Notes under the pieces: generated by a model
Databases searched by the model: none
Told to the model about the DNA's origin: nothing
Seen by the model: the letters and a program-made list of their open reading frames with translations, nothing else
Program-made: the position numbers and the translations under genes
Assembly (NCBI GenBank): GCA_964490725.1
Contig: CAZBDU010000002.1
Span: 62,001 to 126,000, forward strand
Origin: CAZBDU01 sp964490725
GTDB taxonomy: Bacteria > Spirochaetota > Spirochaetia > SZUA-6 > DRHE01
Reading direction: 5' to 3'
Length of the DNA: 64,000 bases
Shown here: positions 16,655-25,713 of the stretch, one piece after another
Numbering within the stretch: position 1 is the first letter of the stretch
Layout: the number at the start of each line of letters is the position of its first letter

Positions 16655-16674
16655 TGCTTCATGTTGTGCTTCAT
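16655..16674. promoter_or_regulatory. Direct repeat TGCTTCAT x2, 12 bp apart, upstream of rpiR-like gene
   Basis: TGCTTCAT occurs at 16655-16662 and 16667-16674, immediately 5' of the preferred ATG. The spacing of about one helical turn would suit an autoregulatory operator. If the TTG start at 16693 is used the repeats would be coding. Confidence 0.25.
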
Positions 16675-16743
16675 GAAAGAAATTTTTTCTCAATTCTAGC
16701 CCTGTATGGCGGTCCTGTCAAGAAAAAACTTTGTGAACGGCTG

Positions 16744-16773
16744 TTGAACTGGCGGCCTCAGGGGGCGTAAGAT
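16744..16773 (+). promoter_or_regulatory. Putative promoter of the hyu operon
   Basis: TTGAAC (16744-16749) and TAAGAT (16768-16773) are separated by 18 bp, about 70 bp before the first plus-arm gene. The region between the divergent operons is AT-richer than its flanks and carries a poly-A/T run near 16722-16734. Confidence 0.4.
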
Positions 16774-16845
16774 AGCAGGCAAAGTCAGAGTCAACGATCC
16801 CTGTCCGCGGGGCCGGCCGAGAAGCATCACCATGGAGGAACGCGC

Positions 16846-17094
16846 ATGGGCCGCTGGCACGAGCTGATCATTCCCTGGTACGAAAGCAGTGCCGTGAGCT
16901 GCGCGCTCTGCGGGCAGCTCATTCCCAGGAGAGCCTGGGCAGCCCGGGTGGCGGGGGAGAGCCTGCTGTTCTGTGGCCGTCGCTGCGAGCAGATCTACCG
17001 CCGGTACTGGCTGCCCCGCCACGGAGGTGGGAGCGCCGCAGGCTCCGCCGAAAGGGGGGGCTCCGGCCGGGGCGCGGGCCGCGCTGGAGGGTAA
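16846..17094 (+). CDS. Small zinc-ribbon-like protein preceding the fused hydantoinase
   Basis: 82 residues starting ATG 16846. The first 55 residues look structured: GRWHELIIPWYESSAVSCAL, then a CALCG knuckle and a downstream CGRRC knuckle (Cys pairs about 19/22 and 44/48), then YRRYWLPRHGG. The Gly/Ser/Arg-rich tail is probably disordered. Its stop lies 4 bp before the HyuAB GTG and its end contains that gene's Shine-Dalgarno, so it is tightly coupled. A zinc-binding accessory or metal-delivery subunit for the ATP-dependent amidohydrolase is my inference. Confidence 0.6.
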   Translation: MGRWHELIIPWYESSAVSCALCGQLIPRRAWAARVAGESLLFCGRRCEQIYRRYWLPRHGGGSAAGSAERGGSGRGAGRAGG

Positions 17095-17098
17095 GCGC

Positions 17099-20000
17099 GT
17101 GGTTCGGGTGGGCATCGACACCGGAGGGACCTTCACCGACCTGATGGCCGCAGATCCGGCAACCGGCGAGGTTCGAGTGGAAAAGCAGCCCTCCACGCCG
17201 GTCCAGCCGGAGCTGGCGGTGCTGGAATCGATCCGGCGCTCCGGGCTGCGGCCGCCGCAGATCGGCGCCCTGGTGCTGGGGACCACCATCGGCACCAACG
17301 CCCTGCTGGAACGCAGGGGAGCCCGGGTGATCTACCTGACCACCGAGGGGTTCGAGGACGTCCCCTACATCCAGCGGATGGACAAGAAGGATCCTTACGA
17401 CCTTCAGTGGCGCAAGCCGGAGCCCTTCGCGCGGCGCTCCGACTGCCTGGGCGTCCGGGAGCGGGTTTCCGCCGATGGGGTGGTGCTGAGGTCCCTCGAG
17501 CGGGCGGAGCTGGAGCGGATCGTCGCGACGGTCCGGCGGCGCCTGGCCGCAGGCGGCGGGGATGCCGCCCTGGCGGTGAACCTGCTTTTCTCCTACGCCA
17601 ACTCCGCCCACGAGCACATGCTCCGGGACTTCTTCCGCACGGCGCTTCCGGAAGTGCCGCTGTCCCTCGCCAGCGAGATATCCCCGATCTGGAGGGAATA
17701 CGAGCGCGCCAGCACCACCATCATAGACGCCTACCTGAAACCGCTGATGATCCGCTTCCTGGATGACCTGGCGCTGCGGCTGCGGGAAGCCGGCTTTTCG
17801 GGGCCTTTCATGGTGATGAAGTCCAACGGCGGCCGGATGGCCGCCGCCGCGGCCAGGGAGCAGCCTGTCCAGACCATGCTGTCGGGCCTCTGCGGGGGAG
17901 TGATCGCGGGCAGGTACTTCGGGCAGCAGATGGGGCGCGAAGAGCTCATCACCCTGGACATGGGCGGCACCAGCACCGACGTGGCCACCGTGACCGGCGC
18001 CCGGGTGGGCTACACCACCGAGTACGAGGTGGACTTCAGCATCCCCGTCCTGGCCCCCTTCCTGGACATGAAGACCATCGGCGCCGGGGGCGGTTCGATC
18101 GCCTGGATCGACCCGGGGGGGCTGCTGCGGGTGGGGCCCAGGAGCGCCGGCGCCGAGCCCGGCCCCGCCTGCTACGGCCGGGGCGGGCGGGAGATCACGG
18201 TGACCGACGCCGACCTGGTGCTGGGCCGCCTGAACCCGGACAACTTCCTGGGCGGGCGCATCCGCCTGGAGCCGGAGCAGGCCCGGCAGGGGATGGCGCG
18301 TCTGGGCGAACGGCTGGGCCTGTCCCTGGAAGAGACCGCGCTCGCCATCGTCGATCTGGCCAACGAGAACATGGCCAACGCCATTCGGGTGCTGACCATC
18401 GAGCGGGGTCTGGATCCGCGGGAATACGCCCTGGTGGCCTTCGGTGGAGCAGGACCGCTGCACGGCTCGGACCTGGCGGCCATCCTGTCCCTCCAGGAGG
18501 TGATCGTGCCGCCCCACCCCGGGCTGGCGTCGGCCTTTGGAACCCTGGTGGCGGACCCCCGGGTGGACCGTCGCTGGACCCGCTACTACACCTCCGACCG
18601 CATCGACCTGCAGGAGATCAACGGCCAGATGGACCGGCTGGTGCGGGAAGCGGTGGCGGAGCTGCGCCGCGAGGGGTACGAGGGCGAGCCCCTGCTGGTG
18701 CGCTCCATCAGCATGCGCTACGCCGGACAGAACTACGAGCGGGACCTGCCCGTGTCCGCGGGGCGCATCACCGCCTCCTCCTTCCAGCGCGTTCTGGAGG
18801 CTTTTCACCGGGAGCACCACGATTTCTACGGCTTCAGCTTTCCCGGGGAGGTGGTGGAGCTGATCCATTTCAACGTGACCGCTCTGGGTGAGGGATTGAA
18901 GCCGCCTCTACCAGAGCCTGCGGCCTCGGGGGCGCCTGAGCCTGCGCAGCGCCGGCCGGTGTACTTCCGGGGCAAGGGATTCCTGACCTGTCCGGTCTAC
19001 CTGCGGGAGAGCCTTCCGGCAGGTGCGGCCGTGGAGGGACCCGCGGTGATCGAAGAGATGGACTCCACCACCCTGGTCCACCCGGGGCAGAGCTGTGCGG
19101 TCTCTCCGCAGGGCATCCTGGTTCTGCGCTGGCCGGCCAGCCTGACCGCCGGCGTGACCGCCCGGTCCCGCTCCACGACGGACAGCGTCACCCTGGCCAT
19201 ACTGCACAACAGCCTGCTGAACGTCACCCGCGAGATGGGCATGGCCATGATGCACACCGCCTACTCGCCGATCTTCAGCGAGTCCAGAGATTTCGCCTGC
19301 GCCCTGTTCGACCGCCGGGGGGAGATGATCGCCCAGGGGGAGTTCTGTCCGGCGCAGCTCGGCGCCATACCGATCACGGTGCGCTGGATCATCGCCGAGC
19401 TCGGGCTTCAGGCTTTCGAGCCCGGAGACGTGGTCATTCACAACGACCCCTACCGGGGAGGGTGCCACATGCCCGAGCACCTGATGCTGAAGCCGGTCTT
19501 CCGGGACGGCCGGCTGCAGGCCTTCGCAGCCGTCATTGGGCACGTCGCGGAGATCGGCGCCAAGGCGGTGGGCTCCTTCGCCAGCGACGCCACCGAGGTC
19601 TTCCAGGAGGGGCTGAGGCTGCCCCCGGTGAAGCTGATCCGCCGCGGGGAGTACGTGCAGGAGGTCTGGAAGATCGTCCTGGCGAACCATCGCACCCCGC
19701 GCAATACCTGGGGGGACTTCCACGCCATGCTGGGCGCCCTGAACCTGGCCGAGCGCCGGCTGGAGCGCCTGCTTGCGCGCTACGGAGAGGATTTCTTCTC
19801 CCGGGGCACCGCGGAGCTGCTCCGCTACTCCGAGCGGCTCATGCGCCGGGAGATCGCCGCCATCCCCGACGGGGAATACGCATTCACGGAACGCATGGAG
19901 GACGACGGCATCACCGACCGGCCCTACCACATCCGGGTGACGGTGGCGGTCAGGGGGGAGGAGCTGCTGGTGGACTTCACCGGCTCCGATCCGCAGGCGC

Positions 20001-20941
20001 TCGGCCCCATCAACGCCACCTACGGGGTGACCGCATCGGCCACCTACAACGCCCTGCTTCAGCTCACCGGCGCGCACATACCCCGCAACTCCGGCTGCTA
20101 CCGCCCGGTGACCATCATCGCTCCCCCCGGCTCGATCGTGAACGTGAGCTACCCGGGCCCTTCGGTGGGCGGCAACACCGAAACGCAGCCCCGCATCGTC
20201 GGGGCCATCCTGGGCGCCATGGGAAAGGTCCTGCCGAAGAAGGTGATGGCCGCCGAAGGGGCTACCTCGTGCAACTTCCTCTTCGGCGGTGTGCACCCGC
20301 GGACGGGCCGCTACTACGTGCACTATCATTTCGAGGCCAGCGGCTGGGGCGGCCGCTTTCTGGCCGACGGCAACAGCGTCCAGAACCACATTCACGGCAA
20401 CTGCCGCAATACCCCGGTGGAGATCTTCGAGACCCTCTACCCCTTCCGGGTCATCGAGTACGCGCTGCGGCCGGACTCCGGGGGCGCCGGACGGAATCGC
20501 GGCGGGCTGGCAAGCCGCAGGGTCCTGGAGGTGTGTGCGCCGGAGATCACCGTCAGCGTCATGATGGACCACGTCCGGGAGGGGGCCTGGGGCGCCTTCG
20601 GCGGCCGGCCCGGCGGTCTGGCCGGGGTGCGCATCCGGCCCCGGGGCGCCGGGAAGTTCGTCGATTTCCGCGAGGCCTTCGGCACGGTCAGTCCCTCCAA
20701 GTTCGCCGACGTGAAGGTCCACGAAGGGGACCGCATCATGATCGACAGCGCCGGAGGCGGCGGCTACGGCGAACCGGCCGAGCGCGAGGAGGAACGAATC
20801 CTGCACGACCTCGAGGAGGGATTCGTCTCCAGGGAAGCGGCCCGAAAGATCTACGGCCTTCAGGACAGACAGGGAGCGCCCGCCGGGCAAGGCCTTCCAG
20901 GCGCCGAGGCGCCGGCGGGCGGACAGGAGAGGAGCGGGTGA
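17099..20941 (+). CDS. Fused HyuA-HyuB hydantoinase/5-oxoprolinase-type ATP-dependent amidohydrolase
   Basis: 1280 residues from GTG 17099, preceded by GGAGGG 8 bp upstream. An ORF start at 16973 lies inside the preceding gene. The HyuA half (1 to about 680) has the ATPase motifs VRVGIDTGGTFTDLM, LGTTIGTNALLERRGA and TLDMGGTSTDVATV. The HyuB half (about 693 onward) has SVTLAILHNSLLNVTREMG, VVIHNDPYRGGCHMPEHLM, GGNTETQPRI and GGGGYGEP. Fused enzymes such as eukaryotic/bacterial 5-oxoprolinase open cyclic amides using ATP; separate subunits are hydantoinases or acetone-carboxylase relatives. Which ring is opened here is unknown. Confidence 0.9.
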   Translation: MVRVGIDTGGTFTDLMAADPATGEVRVEKQPSTPVQPELAVLESIRRSGLRPPQIGALVLGTTIGTNALLERRGARVIYLTTEGFEDVPYIQRMDKKDPYDLQWRKPEPFARRSDCLGVRERVSADGVVLRSLERAELERIVATVRRRLAAGGGDAALAVNLLFSYANSAHEHMLRDFFRTALPEVPLSLASEISPIWREYERASTTIIDAYLKPLMIRFLDDLALRLREAGFSGPFMVMKSNGGRMAAAAAREQPVQTMLSGLCGGVIAGRYFGQQMGREELITLDMGGTSTDVATVTGARVGYTTEYEVDFSIPVLAPFLDMKTIGAGGGSIAWIDPGGLLRVGPRSAGAEPGPACYGRGGREITVTDADLVLGRLNPDNFLGGRIRLEPEQARQGMARLGERLGLSLEETALAIVDLANENMANAIRVLTIERGLDPREYALVAFGGAGPLHGSDLAAILSLQEVIVPPHPGLASAFGTLVADPRVDRRWTRYYTSDRIDLQEINGQMDRLVREAVAELRREGYEGEPLLVRSISMRYAGQNYERDLPVSAGRITASSFQRVLEAFHREHHDFYGFSFPGEVVELIHFNVTALGEGLKPPLPEPAASGAPEPAQRRPVYFRGKGFLTCPVYLRESLPAGAAVEGPAVIEEMDSTTLVHPGQSCAVSPQGILVLRWPASLTAGVTARSRSTTDSVTLAILHNSLLNVTREMGMAMMHTAYSPIFSESRDFACALFDRRGEMIAQGEFCPAQLGAIPITVRWIIAELGLQAFEPGDVVIHNDPYRGGCHMPEHLMLKPVFRDGRLQAFAAVIGHVAEIGAKAVGSFASDATEVFQEGLRLPPVKLIRRGEYVQEVWKIVLANHRTPRNTWGDFHAMLGALNLAERRLERLLARYGEDFFSRGTAELLRYSERLMRREIAAIPDGEYAFTERMEDDGITDRPYHIRVTVAVRGEELLVDFTGSDPQALGPINATYGVTASATYNALLQLTGAHIPRNSGCYRPVTIIAPPGSIVNVSYPGPSVGGNTETQPRIVGAILGAMGKVLPKKVMAAEGATSCNFLFGGVHPRTGRYYVHYHFEASGWGGRFLADGNSVQNHIHGNCRNTPVEIFETLYPFRVIEYALRPDSGGAGRNRGGLASRRVLEVCAPEITVSVMMDHVREGAWGAFGGRPGGLAGVRIRPRGAGKFVDFREAFGTVSPSKFADVKVHEGDRIMIDSAGGGGYGEPAEREEERILHDLEEGFVSREAARKIYGLQDRQGAPAGQGLPGAEAPAGGQERSG

Positions 20942-22290
20942 CGAAAGGCGATCAGGTCATGAAAGGCGATCACAGGCAGCCCAACCGCGATCTGTACCGG
21001 AGGGCCTCCAGGGTGCTGCCGGGCGGAGTGTGCTCCTCCGCCCGGGTGCACGGAGGTGTGGGCCTTCCGGTGTACCTATCCCGGGCGGAGGGCGGCAGGG
21101 TGTACGACCTGGAGGGGCGCGAGCTCGTCGACCTCAGCCTGTCCTTCGGCGCCGCTCTGATCGGTCACGGCCATCCCCGGGTGGTGGAGGCCGTCCGCCG
21201 GGCCCTGGAGCTGGGGTTGATGTGCGCCTGCGAGACCGAGTGGCAGGCCCGGCTGGCCGGGCGGCTGGGGGAGCTGGTGCCCTGCATCGACATGGTGCGC
21301 TTCACCTTGAGCGGAACGGAGACCACCTACTACGCGGTGAAGCTGGCCCGGGAGTACACGGGGCGCACCCTGGTGGTCAAGTTCGAGGGACATTTCCACG
21401 GTTTCAACGACTACCTGGCCTACAACTACTGGCCGCCGGCGGAGGGCATGTGGCCGCGGGTGACCCCGGCCGTCCAGGGACTGCCGGAATACCTGAGGCG
21501 GGGATTCCTGGTGCTGCCCTTCAACGACCTGCCGCGCCTGGAGCAGACCTTCGCGGAGCGGGGCCAGGAGATCGCAGCGGTCATCCTCGAGCCGGTCAAC
21601 TACAACAGCGGCACCATCCTGCCGCAGCCGGGCTTCCTTCAGGCGCTGCGCCGCCTGACCGCCGCCTCCGGGTCCCTGCTGATCTTCGACGAGATCCTCT
21701 CCGGGTTCCGCACCGGCCCGGGATGCATGCAGGCCGAATACGGGGTCACCCCGGACCTCTGCACCCTGGGCAAGGCCGTCGGCGGAGGAACGCCCCTGAG
21801 CCTGTTCGGGGGCAGGCGGGAGATCATGGAGCACATCGCCCCGGCGGGAGGCGCCCAGCACAGCGGCACCTACAACGGGCACCTGATCGAGATGATGGCC
21901 GGAAACGCCTTCCTGGAGGTGATCCAGGAGGAAGGGTTCTACCAGAGGCTGCTGGAACGCTGCCAGCGCTTCTACGAAGCGGCGAACGACATCATGCGGC
22001 GCCTGGGTCTTCCCGGACGCGTGCAGGGCAAGGGGGCTCGCTGCTCGTTTCTCTTCGGCCCTCCGGCCGGGCGGCAGCTCGCCAGCTACGCCGACCTGGT
22101 GGACAACCGCTGGGACCTGTTGAACCGCTTCTACGCGGCCGCCCTCCGCCACGGGGTCTACCTGCACAGCATGCAGCACCACGGCATCTGCTCGGCCCAC
22201 ACCGATGCAGAGCTCGATCGCGCCCTGGCGGGGATCGAGGCGGCGCTGGGCGATCTCAAGACAGAGGGGCTGGAGGAGGAGGAGCCATGA
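20938..22290 (+). CDS. Class III aminotransferase (glutamate-1-semialdehyde-aminomutase-like)
   Basis: 450 residues, PLP fold type I. The GTG at 20938 overlaps the HyuAB stop (GTGA) with AGGAGAGG upstream; ATG 20959 is an alternative. PLP lysine in TLGKAVGGGTPLS, Asp in LLIFDEILSGFR, the G-T-E-T motif in LSGTETTYYAVKLAREYTGR, and GSGTYNGH-like AQHSGTYNGHLIEMMAGNAF. Context (after an amide-opening enzyme, before an aldolase) suggests removal or migration of an amino group from the opened product rather than haem synthesis, where the gene would sit with hem genes. Confidence 0.88.
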   Translation: MTKGDQVMKGDHRQPNRDLYRRASRVLPGGVCSSARVHGGVGLPVYLSRAEGGRVYDLEGRELVDLSLSFGAALIGHGHPRVVEAVRRALELGLMCACETEWQARLAGRLGELVPCIDMVRFTLSGTETTYYAVKLAREYTGRTLVVKFEGHFHGFNDYLAYNYWPPAEGMWPRVTPAVQGLPEYLRRGFLVLPFNDLPRLEQTFAERGQEIAAVILEPVNYNSGTILPQPGFLQALRRLTAASGSLLIFDEILSGFRTGPGCMQAEYGVTPDLCTLGKAVGGGTPLSLFGGRREIMEHIAPAGGAQHSGTYNGHLIEMMAGNAFLEVIQEEGFYQRLLERCQRFYEAANDIMRRLGLPGRVQGKGARCSFLFGPPAGRQLASYADLVDNRWDLLNRFYAAALRHGVYLHSMQHHGICSAHTDAELDRALAGIEAALGDLKTEGLEEEEP

Positions 22291-23189
22291 AAGCCAAGGA
22301 GTTCATCGGCGTCATCCCGCCGATCATGTCGTCCTTCACCGAAGATGGGGAGATCTACGAGAAGGGAGTGCGGGAGATCATCCGCTTCACCCTCCCGCAC
22401 GTCAACGGCTACTACCCCATCGGAACCTACGGATGCGGACCCCTGATGTCCCTGGACGAGCGGAAGAAGGTCCTGGAGATCGTCCTGGAGGAGGTAGGCG
22501 GCAAGGTCCCGGTGGTGGCGCACGTGGGAGCGGCCGGCACCAGGCCGATGGTCGAGCTGGCCCGGCACGCCAGGTCCGCCGGGGCGGCCGGGGTGGGAGC
22601 CATATCCCCCTACTACGCGCCGAACCTTCCGGAGGAAAACCTCTACCGGCACTTCGCCGCCCTGGTGGACGCGGTGAACGAGGCGGAGTTCCCCGTGTTC
22701 GTCTACAACAACGCGCACTACTCGCAGAACAAGGTTACCCCCGGGGTGCTGAAACGGCTGGCGCAGCGCGGCTTGCGGGGCTGCAAGGACAGCTCCTTCG
22801 ATCTGGTCAACTTCTTTCAGTTCCAGGACGCCGTGGCGGAGTATCCCGACTTCAACGTCATCGTGGGCACAGAAGCGTTCTTCATGGGCGCCTTCGACGC
22901 CGGGGCGACGGGGATGATCTGCGGCATGGGCAACATCTTCCCGGAGCTGCTGGAGCGAATGTACAAGGCCTACCTGGCCGGAGACCGGCAGAAGGCCATG
23001 AGCGACCAGCGGCTCCTCTTGCGCCTCCGGGCCATCACCAAGAGCGCCCCGACGGTGCCGGTGCTGCACGCGGTGCTCAGGATGCGAGGGATCGACGGGG
23101 GCTCGCCCCGCGGCCCCTACATCGACATCAATGAAGCGGTCAGGGACAAAGTGAAGAAAGGTCTGCAGGAGCTCGGCCTGCTGAGCTGA
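22287..23189 (+). CDS. DapA/NanA-family aldolase, second copy
   Basis: 300 residues. ATG 22287 makes an ATGA overlap with the aminotransferase stop. Schiff-base Lys167 in RGCKDSSFD and Tyr140 in FVYNNAHYS. The loop GTYGCGPLMS resembles GSYGSGPLMD of the minus-arm enzyme (7572-8459), so both belong to the same non-DapA subgroup and may be paralogues that act on epimers or successive intermediates. Presumably yields pyruvate plus an aldehyde or amino-aldehyde. Confidence 0.85.
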   Translation: MKAKEFIGVIPPIMSSFTEDGEIYEKGVREIIRFTLPHVNGYYPIGTYGCGPLMSLDERKKVLEIVLEEVGGKVPVVAHVGAAGTRPMVELARHARSAGAAGVGAISPYYAPNLPEENLYRHFAALVDAVNEAEFPVFVYNNAHYSQNKVTPGVLKRLAQRGLRGCKDSSFDLVNFFQFQDAVAEYPDFNVIVGTEAFFMGAFDAGATGMICGMGNIFPELLERMYKAYLAGDRQKAMSDQRLLLRLRAITKSAPTVPVLHAVLRMRGIDGGSPRGPYIDINEAVRDKVKKGLQELGLLS

Positions 23190-23204
23190 AGCGCGGGTGC
23201 CAAC

Positions 23205-24155
23205 GTGGAGAAGATCCTGGTAGCCTCACGTTCCTTCGGCCGCGGCGAATCCAGCGAGAGCCTGGACCGGCTCTTCAGGGAGCGCGGCTTGAGCGCCACG
23301 TTCTCCTCCCTCGAAGAGGCCGGAGAGCAGGTCCAGGAGTACGCAGGCATCATCATCGGCACCGAGGCGGCCGGCGCGGGGCTGTTCCAGCGGGCCGGAA
23401 AGCTGAAGGCGATCATCAAGTACGGAGCCGGCACGGACAACATCGACCGGCGGGCTGCCGAGGAGCGCGGAATCCGGGTGCTCAGCCTGCCGGGGATCAA
23501 CTCGGAGGCGGTCGCGGAGATGGCCCTGGGGCTGATGCTGGCGGCGGCCCGCCGGATAGCGGCGGGAGATCGCGCGCTTCGCCGGGGAAAAGCCGAGCGG
23601 CCCCTGGGCGTGCCGGTGCGCGGGAAGACCCTGGGCGTGGTGGGCACCGGCGCCATCGGCGCCGCTCTGGTGCGCATGGTCGGGGGGCTGGAGATGGAGG
23701 TGCTGGCCTGCGACCTCCAGGAGAACGCGGAGTTGGTCAGCCTCGGGGTGCGCTACCTTTCGCTGGACCGGCTCCTTTCCCGGGCTGACTTCGTCTCCCT
23801 CCATCTGCCGCTCACGGCGGAGACGTTTCACAGGATCGCAGCCCCGGAGCTGGCCCTGATGAAGAGGGGAGCAATCCTCATCAACACCTCCAGGGGCGGG
23901 GTGGTGGACGAGGAGGCGTTGTATGAAGCGCTGCGGGAGAACAGGATCGGCGGGGCCGCCCTGGACGTGCTGGAAACCAGGCCTCCCTGGAGGAGCAGGA
24001 TCGTCTCCCTGCCGAACGCCGTCTGCACCCCCCACATCGCCGCCCACACCGGTGAGACGCTGAGGAAGATGGACGCAGCCTGCGTCTCGGCGCTGAGCCG
24101 CGCGCTCCGCTGCCGACAGGCGACGGAGGGGGAGGGAACCCGTGGCAGCGCCTGA
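23205..24155 (+). CDS. D-2-hydroxyacid dehydrogenase, second copy
   Basis: 316 residues from GTG 23205. The NAD motif VVGTGAIGAALVRM is a clean GxGxxG, unlike the minus-arm paralogue. Catalytic Arg lies in NTSRGGVVDEE, Glu in the LDVLE region, His in CTPHIAAHTGE. YGAGTDNIDRRAAEERGIRV is the substrate/NAD loop. It lies 15 bp after the aldolase gene and overlaps the kinase start by 14 bp, so it is in the same operon. Likely reduces a 2-keto acid product or oxidises the corresponding hydroxy acid. Confidence 0.85.
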   Translation: MEKILVASRSFGRGESSESLDRLFRERGLSATFSSLEEAGEQVQEYAGIIIGTEAAGAGLFQRAGKLKAIIKYGAGTDNIDRRAAEERGIRVLSLPGINSEAVAEMALGLMLAAARRIAAGDRALRRGKAERPLGVPVRGKTLGVVGTGAIGAALVRMVGGLEMEVLACDLQENAELVSLGVRYLSLDRLLSRADFVSLHLPLTAETFHRIAAPELALMKRGAILINTSRGGVVDEEALYEALRENRIGGAALDVLETRPPWRSRIVSLPNAVCTPHIAAHTGETLRKMDAACVSALSRALRCRQATEGEGTRGSA

Positions 24156-25683
24156 AGGCCGCCATGGAGGCCGCCCCAAAGGCCGCTACGTCATCTCCGT
24201 GGACATCGGCACCACCCGCAGCAAGGCGATGGCCTATCGCATCGGCGGCGGCATCGAGGCCTCCAGCGACCGGGAGTACCGAACCTGCCATCCGCAACCG
24301 GGCTACGTGGAGCAGGACCCCGACGAGGTGCTGCACGCCGTGGTGCAGACCGTGGGCGAACTGATGGAAAAGACGGGCATCCCTCCCGGCTCGGTGGCCA
24401 CCCTCTCCTTCGCCGGCATCTGGCAGAGCATCCTGCCGGTGGACCGGCGCGGCGAGCCCCTGGCCCGCAGCCTCACCTGGGCGGACTGCCGGGCTCTGCA
24501 GGAAAGCCAGCTTCTGCGGCGGGAGCTGGGCTCGGAGAGGGCTCTGGAGCGCACCGGGTGCACGATTCATCCCATGTACTTCCTGCCCCGCCTGCTCTGG
24601 TACAGGGAGAACGCTCCCCAGATGGTGGCCCGCACCTTCAAGTTCGTCTCGATCAAGGAGTACGTCCTGCACAGGCTCTTCGGCGAGCTCAAGGCGGACC
24701 GCTCCATCGCTTCGGGCACCGGGGTCTGGCGCATGGACACCATGGACTGGGACCAGGAGCTCCTCCGGAGCGTCGGCTTCGGCCCGGAGATGTTTCCACC
24801 GGTGTTCGAGCCCACCGAGAGCGCCGGTGGGCTGCTGCCAGCGCAGGCCGCCGCCATGGGGCTGCGCTCCGGCACTCCCGGGATCATCGGGGCCGCCGAC
24901 GGCGCCCTGTCCCACCTGGGCAGCTGCGGCCTGCGGGAGGACCGGCTGAGCATCACCGTGGGCACCGGCTCGGGCCTGCGAAGGCGCAAGGACAAGCCCA
25001 CCGTGGTGAAAGGCAGCGAGCTGTGGTGCTACTACCTGGTGGACGGCAGCTGGCTTCTGGGGGGAATCGTACAGGCGGCCGGAAACGTGGTGAAATGGTT
25101 CGCCGACAACTTCCTCACCGGGGAGGGTGGGGAGGCCCGGGCCTGGGAGACGCTGAACCGCTGCGCCGAGGCGGTCCCGGCGGGCGCCGACGGCCTACTG
25201 TTCCTGCCGCTGCTGGCCGGGGAGCGCTCTCCCCTGTACCGCCCCGAGGCGCGGGGAATGGTGTACGGGCTGGCCTTCAGCCACACGAGAGAGCACCTGG
25301 TCCGCGCCATGCTGGAGGGAATCGCCTACCGCCTGTACTCCGTGTACGCGCTGCTGGCCGGCGGCCAGGAGGCGCAGATCGTGGTCACCGGCGGAATCCT
25401 GCACTCTCCGATCTGGGTGCAGATCACGGCGGACTACTTCGGAAAGACCTTCCGGGTGCCGGAGGTGGCGGAAACCTCCGCCTGGGGAGGCGTCCTGCTG
25501 GGTCTGCGCTCCCTGGGGATCCTGGGCGGAGGGGAGCAGATCGACTCCATGATCCGCCTCGGCAGGGAGGTGGTCCCCGACATGGAGACCCACCGCCGCT
25601 ACGCCCGCGTGTACCAGGCCCAGCAGGAGCTGTACCGCAGGCTCTTCGAAGCGCCGGCGGAGGCCCCGCTGCTCCCGGGCTGA
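24142..25683 (+). CDS. FGGY-family carbohydrate kinase (gluconokinase/xylulokinase-like)
   Basis: 513 residues from GTG 24142. Phosphate-1 motif VISVDIGTTRSKAMAY near residue 17, FGGY_N segment FAGIWQSILPVDRRGEPLAR, catalytic Asp in IIGAADGALSHLGSCG, adenosine motif VTGGILHSPIWVQITADYFG. Length matches the family. Last gene of the plus arm. The product would phosphorylate the sugar-like or hydroxy-acid aldolase product; whether the substrate is gluconate-like, ribulose-like or novel cannot be told. Confidence 0.88.
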   Translation: MAAPEGRHGGRPKGRYVISVDIGTTRSKAMAYRIGGGIEASSDREYRTCHPQPGYVEQDPDEVLHAVVQTVGELMEKTGIPPGSVATLSFAGIWQSILPVDRRGEPLARSLTWADCRALQESQLLRRELGSERALERTGCTIHPMYFLPRLLWYRENAPQMVARTFKFVSIKEYVLHRLFGELKADRSIASGTGVWRMDTMDWDQELLRSVGFGPEMFPPVFEPTESAGGLLPAQAAAMGLRSGTPGIIGAADGALSHLGSCGLREDRLSITVGTGSGLRRRKDKPTVVKGSELWCYYLVDGSWLLGGIVQAAGNVVKWFADNFLTGEGGEARAWETLNRCAEAVPAGADGLLFLPLLAGERSPLYRPEARGMVYGLAFSHTREHLVRAMLEGIAYRLYSVYALLAGGQEAQIVVTGGILHSPIWVQITADYFGKTFRVPEVAETSAWGGVLLGLRSLGILGGGEQIDSMIRLGREVVPDMETHRRYARVYQAQQELYRRLFEAPAEAPLLPG

Positions 25684-25690
25684 GCTGGCC

Positions 25691-25713
25691 CCGAACGCCG
25701 GCGGCATTTCCAC
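25691..25713 (+). repeat. 23-bp exact repeat, copy 1
   Basis: Bases 25691-25713 (begins CCGAACGCCGG, ends GCATTTCCAC) are identical to 32487-32509. Similarity continues loosely for about 20 bp downstream (TCG...GTTCGT). Both copies lie in non-coding debris just outside gene blocks. Between 25684 and 25888 I see no supported gene otherwise. Confidence 0.6.

Noticed and set aside
18908..20890. Long minus-strand frames opposite HyuAB and other plus-arm genes
   Set aside because: Compositional shadows with His/Gly/Asp-rich low-complexity sequence and no domains; HyuAB is clearly coded on the plus strand.
21030..22286. Upstream extension of the second DapA-family aldolase to 719 residues
   Set aside because: The extra residues are the wrong-frame reading of the aminotransferase gene; ATG 22287 with ATGA overlap is the start.
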